The translations under genes and the position numbers were made by a program. Under the pieces are notes generated by a model. That model was not told where the DNA came from. It worked only from the letters and a program-made list of their open reading frames with translations, and did not search any database. This document shows positions 1 to 4,215 of a stretch of DNA of 8,492 bases, piece after piece; position 1 is the stretch's first letter, and every line of letters begins with the position of its first letter. This DNA is from an uncultured Christensenellaceae bacterium. GTDB taxonomy: Bacteria > Bacillota > Clostridia > Christensenellales > Christensenellaceae. The DNA lies in the NCBI GenBank assembly GCA_934555865.1, contig CAKTFI010000043.1:1-8492 (forward strand), in the 5' to 3' direction.

Positions 1-1
1 G

Positions 2-448
2 GGGAATGCCCCGGAGATGACTTCGCTTACCGGAGAAGAGCCTTATTGGATGGCGCAGGTGGATGAAGTACAGCAGCTTGGTTTCTGCCAGGATATTATC
101 ACGGCAAACCCCGGTCCGATGATTTTCATCAGCTCGACCGAGGGCTATACGAACATCGCGGTTGCGGCAATCAATGAGCTTTCCCCGGAGCGTCAGGCGG
201 AAATTCAGATCGTCGGATTTGACTTTTCGAAGACCGGTATGGCGCTGATCCAGAGCGATATGCTCTATGGTTCTGTTGGGCAGAATCCCTATCTGATGGG
301 ATACAATGCAGTCTATGCAATGTGTGATTACCTGCGCGACGGCAAAGTGGAGATGAATCAGATCGTTCCTTATACCATCGTGACGAAGAACAATCTGGAG
401 TCGGAAGAAGTGAAGGCTTATCTGGCTTCTATGAAAATTGACGCTTGA
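2..448 (+). CDS. Periplasmic sugar-binding-like protein, C-terminal part
   Basis: The reading frame is open from the left edge (position 2) to the TGA at 446-448, so the gene is cut by the window; the first ATG inside it (17) is probably internal. The 148 visible residues resemble the second lobe of type I periplasmic binding proteins (Peripla_BP_4, RbsB-like). Features seen are a beta-strand ending IFISST followed by EGYTNIAVAAINEL, then QIVGFDFSKTGMALIQ, and the family's typical late segment GSVGQNPYLMGYNAV. Such proteins bind a sugar or related small ligand outside the membrane and pass it to an ABC permease, or feed a sensor. No permease or ATPase gene follows; a terminator lies 20 bp downstream, so this is the last gene of its operon. 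The ligand cannot be deduced. A LacI-family regulator C-terminus has the same fold and is not excluded, because the N-terminus is missing. Confidence 0.75.
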   Translation, partial: GNAPEMTSLTGEEPYWMAQVDEVQQLGFCQDIITANPGPMIFISSTEGYTNIAVAAINELSPERQAEIQIVGFDFSKTGMALIQSDMLYGSVGQNPYLMGYNAVYAMCDYLRDGKVEMNQIVPYTIVTKNNLESEEVKAYLASMKIDA

Positions 449-467
449 GTAGGTAAAAGAGATATTT

Positions 468-500
468 AAAAAACTCCTCCCGGAAGGGAGGAGTTTTTTT
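468..500 (+). terminator. Rho-independent terminator of the binding-protein gene
   Basis: A perfect 8-bp stem, CTCCTCCC (474-481) with GGGAGGAG (486-493), encloses a GNRA-type GGAA loop and is followed by seven T (494-500). Six A (468-473) precede the stem, so it could also work on the minus strand. It begins 20 bp after the stop codon of the upstream gene. Confidence 0.93.
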
Positions 501-767
501 CTATCAATAAATGGGCAGGCTGCCTTGCGCAAAATGAAATGAAAAAGCATCGGGAAGAGCCAATGGGAAGCTGGGAAGAAGGGTCTCCCCGGCGGAGGGA
601 AAAATAGCGCCAAAAGGATTTTTGATGGAAGCGAAGGCGGGGAAACGCAATGCCTCCCAAGAGGATTTCCGAGGAAAATTTCTGGACAGCCGAGAGGAGG
701 GCGCAGTAATATATAGAAGGAAACGAAAAAGGCCGCAAAACGGCGTTTGGAAAGAGAGGATTTGTAT
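501..767. other. Intergenic region without a recognised gene
   Basis: This 267-bp purine-rich stretch lies between the terminator and the dehydrogenase start. I see no RNA gene or conserved structure. A candidate promoter sits at 683-712 and a minor GCCG/CGGC hairpin at 732-744. Short open frames here lack a ribosome binding site and resemble no protein I know. Confidence 0.6.
683..712 (+). promoter_or_regulatory. Candidate vegetative promoter for the dehydrogenase
   Basis: TGGACA (683-688, 5 of 6 to the -35 consensus) is followed after 18 bp by TAATAT (707-712, 4 of 6 to the -10 consensus). Transcription would begin near 719, giving a leader of about 50 nt. The spacing is acceptable, but the -10 is imperfect, so this is a tentative call. 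Confidence 0.4.
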
Positions 768-1511
768 ATGCTGCAGGGAAAAACCGCGATCGTGACGGGC
801 GGAACCCGCGGGATCGGGCTGGCGATCGTGAAGTGTTTTTTAACGAACGGCGCCAGGGTCGCGCTTTTTGGGAGCCGGCCGGAGACGGTGGACAAGGCGT
901 TGGCGCAGATTAAAGAGGAAAGGCCGGATGCGCCGGTCATGGGGCTTTCGCCGGATCTGACGGACTATGCCTCGGTAAAGGCGGCGGTCGAAAAGGTGGC
1001 GGCGGCGTTCAGCGGAGTGGATATCCTGGTCAACAACGCAGGTATTTCGGCGCGTGAGCCGCTGGCGCAGTATGAGGCGGAAAAGTTCAAGCAGATCATG
1101 GATCTCAATGTCACGGCGGTGTTCAACGGCTGCAAAGCGGTGGAGCCGATCATGCGCGAGGCGGGCGGCGGCTGCATCATCAACACCAGTTCGATGGTGA
1201 GCCTGTATGGGCAGCCGAGCGGCGTCGGGTATCCGGCAAGCAAGTTTGCAGTCAACGGTCTTACGCACAGCCTGGCGCGAGAGCTTGGCCGGGAAGGTAT
1301 CCGCGTCAACGCGGTGGCACCCGGTGTGACGCGCACGGACATGGTGGCGGCGCTGCCGAAGGAGATGGTGGATCGCATTTCCGCGCCAATTCCGCTTGGG
1401 CGCATCGGCGAGCCGGAAGAAGTGGCCAATGTATTCCTGTTCCTGGCAAGCGACCTGGCGAGCTATGTGACGGGCGCAGTCGTCTCAGTGGACGGCGCGG
1501 CGCAGACCTGA
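768..1511 (+). CDS. SDR-family oxidoreductase (FabG-like)
   Basis: A 247-residue classical short-chain dehydrogenase/reductase, the usual length for the FabG group. The Rossmann motif TGGTRGIG is at residues 10-17, NNAG at 89-92, the structural Asn at N114, and the catalytic Ser-Tyr-Lys at S142, Y155 and K159 (YPASK). The PG motif (VAPGVTRT) is at 183-190 and the terminal VDG at 241-243. R14 and the Ser-Arg after the second strand (S36, R37) favour NADP(H), by family knowledge. It reduces or oxidises a carbonyl/alcohol; the substrate is unknown. The family includes 3-oxoacyl-ACP reductases, but no fatty-acid synthesis genes are near, so fabG is not assigned. ATG 768 was chosen over the in-frame TTG at 747 because AGAGAGGA (753-760) lies 7 nt before it. 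The gene appears to be transcribed alone and ends 17 bp before a bidirectional terminator. Confidence 0.93.
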   Translation: MLQGKTAIVTGGTRGIGLAIVKCFLTNGARVALFGSRPETVDKALAQIKEERPDAPVMGLSPDLTDYASVKAAVEKVAAAFSGVDILVNNAGISAREPLAQYEAEKFKQIMDLNVTAVFNGCKAVEPIMREAGGGCIINTSSMVSLYGQPSGVGYPASKFAVNGLTHSLARELGREGIRVNAVAPGVTRTDMVAALPKEMVDRISAPIPLGRIGEPEEVANVFLFLASDLASYVTGAVVSVDGAAQT

Positions 1512-1528
1512 TCCAAAAAAATGCACCC

Positions 1529-1556
1529 AAAAAGGAGCGCCAAGGCGCTCCTTTTT
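1529..1556. terminator. Bidirectional terminator between convergent genes
   Basis: GGAGCGCC (1534-1541) pairs perfectly with GGCGCTCC (1544-1551). Five A precede the stem and five T follow it, so it carries a T tract on either strand. It lies 17 bp after the dehydrogenase stop and 12 bp beyond the stop of the convergent membrane-protein gene, and can serve both. Confidence 0.93.
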
Positions 1557-1568
1557 GCGTCTCCGACC

Positions 1569-2276
1569 TTACGCGGCCGGGGAATCCGACTTGTGCTTCT
1601 TTTCCTTGCGTTTGATGTTCAAATATCCGATGACGCACATGGTGAACGCACCAACCGCGTCGACGATCATGTCCGCCATCGTGTCCTGGAGCGCCGCCCG
1701 GCCGACCAGCATAGTGCCGTCCTCCAGCATGAATTTCTGCATGTTAAGGCCCAGGAGCCCGTCGAGCGAGTATTCATAGATCTCCCACAGGCCGCCGATT
1801 GCAAGGGCAAAGCAGAAGGCGAACAGCAGCGTGAACGCCGGGCTCAATTTGACCTTGACCTTCTGCGAATTGTTCATGATGTCCACGAGCGAGAACCCGA
1901 GGACGCCCAGCATGGCGCCGCTAAAAGTGTGCAGGATGGTGTCCCAGCAGGGGATGATGAAGAAAAAGTTGCGCACCTCGCCGAGGTAGATGGCGCAATA
2001 GAGGAAGACAAAGTAGAACACTTCCATATAATTTGGGATGTCGATTTTGAAATGCCGCTCGATGGCGTTCGGCAAAAAGAGCACGATGCAGCCCAAAAAG
2101 CACTGCGCCAGCATGAGGACATAGTCGCTTTTCAGACGCTCATGCGGCTGCGCCTCGGCAGGATCGGCTGGCGCGCCAAAGATTTTGCAGATGGAAAATC
2201 CGATGGAGAACAACAGCGTGACAAAGCAGATGATGCCCACAATGTTCTTGACTGTCCATTTCTTTTTTTGCTTCAT
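1569..2276 (-). CDS. DUF2238/YjdF-like multi-pass membrane protein
   Basis: A 235-residue integral membrane protein with about six hydrophobic segments, near residues 11-33, 52-69, 83-99, 115-134, 146-163 and 201-220. The ends are basic (KQKKK at the start, KRKEKK at 222-227). Conserved-looking polar residues sit in or beside membrane segments: D112 and H116 (WDTILHTFSG), W164-E165 and E168 (LWEIYEY), and D198, D202, D206 with G209 (QDTMADMIVDAVGA). This His / WExxE / DTxxDxxxDxxGA pattern is what I recall for the DUF2238 (E. coli YjdF) family, whose function is unknown. ATG 2276 was chosen over an upstream in-frame TTG (2300) because GGAGG (2286-2282) lies 5 nt before it. It has its own promoter (2336-2308) and terminator, so it looks monocistronic. 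The charged motifs could suggest a membrane enzyme, but that is speculation. Confidence 0.8.
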   Translation of the reverse strand: MKQKKKWTVKNIVGIICFVTLLFSIGFSICKIFGAPADPAEAQPHERLKSDYVLMLAQCFLGCIVLFLPNAIERHFKIDIPNYMEVFYFVFLYCAIYLGEVRNFFFIIPCWDTILHTFSGAMLGVLGFSLVDIMNNSQKVKVKLSPAFTLLFAFCFALAIGGLWEIYEYSLDGLLGLNMQKFMLEDGTMLVGRAALQDTMADMIVDAVGAFTMCVIGYLNIKRKEKKHKSDSPAA

Positions 2277-2307
2277 AGGAACCTCCACGAATAAAAACAA
2301 TCATTAT

Positions 2308-2336
2308 ATTTTACCACATTTTCGAAAACTATACAA
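2308..2336 (-). promoter_or_regulatory. Extended -10 promoter of the DUF2238-like gene
   Basis: Reading the minus strand, TTGTAT (2336-2331) is followed after exactly 17 bp by TAAAAT (2313-2308). The bases TGG directly before the -10 supply an extended -10 TG. Transcription would start near 2301, leaving a leader of about 25 nt containing the GGAGG ribosome binding site. A perfect 10-bp palindrome TTTTCGAAAA (2319-2328) lies in the spacer and could be an operator. Confidence 0.75.
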
Positions 2337-2606
2337 TGAGTATTTCCGCAGGATTGGGATTCCCGCCTTGGCAGAGGGCCTTACGGCAGATACATGGGGC
2401 ATTCTTTGCGGAGGCCCGCGTATGGGCGCTGTTTGGCTGCTTCCCTTTGGACGGCCGGGCATGGGAGGCAAAAAATACCGCAGATGTACAGGGCGCATGG
2501 CCGGACGAACAGGCCGAATAGTGCAGCCCGCAGGGTCGTGCAGGAGGAGTATCGCGGGCGCAAAGGGCGCCCCTATGCGCCGGCGCACGTTTGTTCCTGT
2601 TTGCCG
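2337..2606. other. Gap between sigF and the DUF2238-like gene
   Basis: No supported gene lies here. It contains GC-rich palindromes: a GGGCGC/GCGCCC hairpin at 2556-2572 and TGCGCCGGCGCA at 2576-2587, just past the sigF stop. Neither has a T tract on the minus strand, so no canonical terminator for the spoIIA transcript is visible. Open frames on both strands give low-complexity Arg/Pro/Ala-rich translations and have no ribosome binding site I could find. Confidence 0.6.
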
Positions 2607-3341
2607 CTATCCCTCTTCCTGTAGGAGGCCGCGCAGCGCCGTGCACAGCTTTTTTAGGAGCCGCGACACCTGCACCTGCGAAAGGCCGAGTTCCCGGGCG
2701 ATCTCCTGCTGCGTGCAGCCCTCTACAAAGCGGCGCGTAAAGAGCAGGCGTTCCCGGGGCGGCCAGCGGGAGATCTGTTCGCGCAGGAAGAGCATCTCGC
2801 CTTCTGGCGCGGCGGGGGCGGCGAGCAGCTCGCTGAGGCTTGCGCCCTCCTGCGCGGCGTCCAGCGGCTGCTCGAGCGAGAGGGGTGGCCGCAGCGCCTC
2901 CAGTGCGAGCGGGATCTCCTCGGCGGGCACGCCGGATTCCCGGGACAGCTCAAAAAGCGTGGGCATCCGCCCGAGGGCTTGGGCGAGCTGTTCTTGAGCC
3001 CGGCGCAGTTGCCGTGCCTGCGCCTGCATCCGGCGATCCAGGTGCAGCGGCGTGTCCTTGCGCAAAAAACGGCGGATCTCTCCCAAAATGTGCGGAACGG
3101 CATAGGTGGAAAATTGGAATCCGCGCGCCGGATCAAAGCCCCGGATGGCCTGCAAGAGGCCGAGTACCCCTTGCTGCAAGAGGTCATCCACATCTGCGCC
3201 GCGTCCCCAAAAGCGCCGCACGAGGCTGCGCACGAGTGGAAGGTGCAGCCGCACCAAGGCATCCCGTGCGTCGTTGTCGCCTGCCTGCGCCTGGCGAAAG
3301 TACAAAGCCTCATCCGCGACCAGCCGGTCAGGCCGTTGCAT
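2607..3341 (-). CDS. sigF: Sporulation RNA polymerase sigma factor sigma-F
   Basis: A 244-residue sigma-70-family factor, close to the B. subtilis protein (about 255). Region 2 spans residues about 22-95: VRSLVRRFWGRGADVDDLLQ, then GFDPARGFQFSTYAVPHIL and GEIRRFLR, the core-binding and -10-reading helices. Region 3 is about 98-165. Region 4 is about 185-235, with the helix-turn-helix QQEIARELGLSQVQVSRLLKK (211-231, listed here as QQEIARELG plus LSQVQVSRLLKK) that reads the -35. Third place after spoIIAA and spoIIAB identifies it as sigma-F rather than the similar sigma-G. It directs the first forespore-specific transcription and is held inactive by SpoIIAB until SpoIIAA releases it. ATG 3341 overlaps the spoIIAB end by 14 nt and has no clear Shine-Dalgarno sequence, which suggests translational coupling. 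The longer frame upstream of it is only the shadow of spoIIAB. No terminator is evident downstream. Confidence 0.93.
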   Translation of the reverse strand: MQRPDRLVADEALYFRQAQAGDNDARDALVRLHLPLVRSLVRRFWGRGADVDDLLQQGVLGLLQAIRGFDPARGFQFSTYAVPHILGEIRRFLRKDTPLHLDRRMQAQARQLRRAQEQLAQALGRMPTLFELSRESGVPAEEIPLALEALRPPLSLEQPLDAAQEGASLSELLAAPAAPEGEMLFLREQISRWPPRERLLFTRRFVEGCTQQEIARELGLSQVQVSRLLKKLCTALRGLLQEEG

Positions 3342-3768
3342 CGGGCAGTGCCAGCGTTTTTTCCAGGCGGACGGTGGTGCCCTCGCCGGGGTGCGAATGG
3401 ACGAGGATGCGGTCCATGAAGGACTGCATGACCGCAAAGCCCATGCCCGACCGCTCGGCCGAATTGCCGGTGGAAAAGAAGGGCTGCATGGCCTGCGCGA
3501 TGTCGGCGATCCCGCACCCGAAATCCTGCACCTCAAAAACGACGCGGTTGTCTGTGATCTCGCCGCGCAGGACCACCCGCCCGCCCTCCTTGCCATAGGC
3601 GTGGACAATGGCGTTAGTGACGGCCTCGGAGATCGCTGTTTTGATATCGGAGATCTCTTCTACCGTGCAATCCAGCCGCGCGGCAAAGGCGGCGGCGCAC
3701 ACGCGGGCAAAGGATTCGTTTTCCGACCGGGCCGGGAAGGAAAGCTCCATAAAATTATCCGTGTTCAT
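3328..3768 (-). CDS. spoIIAB: Anti-sigma-F factor and serine kinase SpoIIAB
   Basis: At 146 residues, this has the same length as the B. subtilis protein. It is a GHKL-fold ATP-binding kinase. The N box SEAVTNAIVHAY (47-58) carries the likely catalytic E48 and the Mg-binding N52. The G1 box is DFGCGI (82-87) and the G2/lid region runs GNSAERSGMGFAVM (101-114). The N-terminal NESFARV (17-23) matches the segment that contacts sigma-F and SpoIIAA in B. subtilis, with R22 at the position of the key arginine. SpoIIAB dimers hold sigma-F inactive and phosphorylate SpoIIAA. ATG 3768 has GGAGG (3777-3773) 4 nt upstream. The gene starts 16 bp after spoIIAA ends, and its last 14 nt overlap sigF. All residues needed for activity appear present. 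Confidence 0.96.
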   Translation of the reverse strand: MNTDNFMELSFPARSENESFARVCAAAFAARLDCTVEEISDIKTAISEAVTNAIVHAYGKEGGRVVLRGEITDNRVVFEVQDFGCGIADIAQAMQPFFSTGNSAERSGMGFAVMQSFMDRILVHSHPGEGTTVRLEKTLALPDATA

Positions 3769-3784
3769 GATTCCTCCAAGTAGT

Positions 3785-4081
3785 TTACGAGAGTTTTTCG
3801 ACGATGCTGTACAGGCCGGATATGCGGAACAGCTTGTCCACATGTGGATTTAAATTTTTGACATACAGGCAAAGCCCCCGTTCGTGCAGCCGCTTGTATC
3901 GCCCAATGAGCAGCCCGATGCCCGAGCTGTCCATCAAACTGACCCCGGCAAAGTCCAGGATGATGCCGCCACGGCAGCGGTCGATGGCGCGGTCGAGCTG
4001 TCGGCGAAGCTGTTCGGCGTGGTGGTGGTCGACCTCTCCCGATAGTTCGATGCACAGTGCGCGCGCAGTTCCCTTTGGCAT
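3785..4081 (-). CDS. spoIIAA: Anti-anti-sigma factor SpoIIAA
   Basis: A 98-residue STAS-domain protein. LCIELSGEVDHHHAEQL (9-25) matches the B. subtilis start LCIRLTGELDHH. MDSSGIGLLIGRYK (50-63) holds the phosphorylation site; S52 corresponds to Ser58 of B. subtilis. Dephosphorylated SpoIIAA binds SpoIIAB and frees sigma-F, and SpoIIAB inactivates it again by phosphorylation. The SpoIIE phosphatase that resets it is not in this window. The protein lacks the last roughly 15-20 residues of the 117-residue B. subtilis protein but keeps the whole STAS core through LFRISGLYSIV. ATG 4081 has a full AAGGAGGT (4095-4088) 6 nt upstream. It is the first gene of the operon, about 25 nt below a predicted sigma-H start. 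No dacF-like carboxypeptidase gene lies between promoter and spoIIAA, unlike the extended B. subtilis operon. Confidence 0.96.
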   Translation of the reverse strand: MPKGTARALCIELSGEVDHHHAEQLRRQLDRAIDRCRGGIILDFAGVSLMDSSGIGLLIGRYKRLHERGLCLYVKNLNPHVDKLFRISGLYSIVEKLS

Positions 4082-4113
4082 AAAAAGACCTCCTTATTTT
4101 TCCCTCCCATAGT

Positions 4114-4140
4114 ATTCCCGCTCGCGGGGGAAAATCCTTT
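4114..4140 (-). promoter_or_regulatory. Sigma-H-type promoter of the spoIIA operon
   Basis: On the minus strand AAAGGATTT (4140-4132) matches the sigma-H -35 consensus RNAGGAWWW completely. After 11 bp comes CGGGAAT (4120-4114), matching RNNGAAT except the first base. Transcription would start near 4107, about 25 nt before the spoIIAA ATG. In B. subtilis spoIIA is transcribed by sigma-H polymerase, so motif and context agree. Confidence 0.82.
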
Positions 4141-4146
4141 GCCGAA
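4140..4146 (+). promoter_or_regulatory. Candidate Spo0A box (TGNCGAA)
   Basis: TGCCGAA (4140-4146) fits the Spo0A box TGNCGAA exactly; extended, TTGCCGAA matches 7 of 8 of TTGTCGAA. It abuts the upstream edge of the sigma-H -35 element of spoIIA, where Spo0A~P would be expected to activate. A 7-bp match is weak alone; the position gives it weight. Sites for Spo0A usually come in groups, and only one clean box is seen. Confidence 0.6.
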
Positions 4147-4195
4147 AAAAGGAAGGTTTTGTAAAAACCGGGTGAAGGCGCATATTTTTCCAGAC

Positions 4196-4215
4196 GGAGG
4201 GGAAACCTTTTTCCC
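4196..4215 (+). promoter_or_regulatory. Distant ribosome binding site with hairpin before the PBP start
   Basis: The best Shine-Dalgarno sequence, GGAGGGG (4196-4202), ends 13 nt before ATG 4216, which is long. Between them GGGAAA (4200-4205) can pair with TTTCCC (4210-4215) around a CCTT loop, ending right at the ATG. The fold would shorten the distance or compete with ribosome binding. Confidence 0.5.

Noticed and set aside
539..607. Possible 22-codon small ORF (MKKHREEP...)
   Set aside because: There is no Shine-Dalgarno sequence before it, and the charged composition merely reflects the purine-rich DNA.
747..767. TTG start 7 codons upstream for the dehydrogenase
   Set aside because: The ATG at 768 has a well-spaced AGAGAGGA, and MLQGKTAIVTGG is a typical SDR beginning. 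The extra residues would be encoded by the ribosome binding site itself.
1521..2294. Plus-strand open frame of 257 codons opposite the DUF2238-like gene
   Set aside because: The minus-strand frame has membrane segments, a ribosome binding site and a promoter. The plus frame begins inside the terminator and is charged, low-complexity antisense.
2556..2587. GC-rich palindromes after sigF as a terminator
   Set aside because: The stems are there, but no T tract follows on the minus strand, so a Rho-independent terminator is not supported.
2304..2588. Minus-strand open frame of 94 codons between sigF and the DUF2238-like gene
   Set aside because: It has no ribosome binding site or recognisable motif, is Arg/Pro-rich, and runs into the promoter of the next gene.
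3106..3783. Plus-strand open frames opposite spoIIAB and sigF
   Set aside because: They are shadows of well-identified spoIIA genes, with low-complexity translations.
4159..4190. Sigma-F or sigma-G promoter for the PBP gene
   Set aside because: CATATTTT resembles the sigma-G -10 only partly, and no proper -35 lies at the right distance, so the motif is not good enough to annotate.
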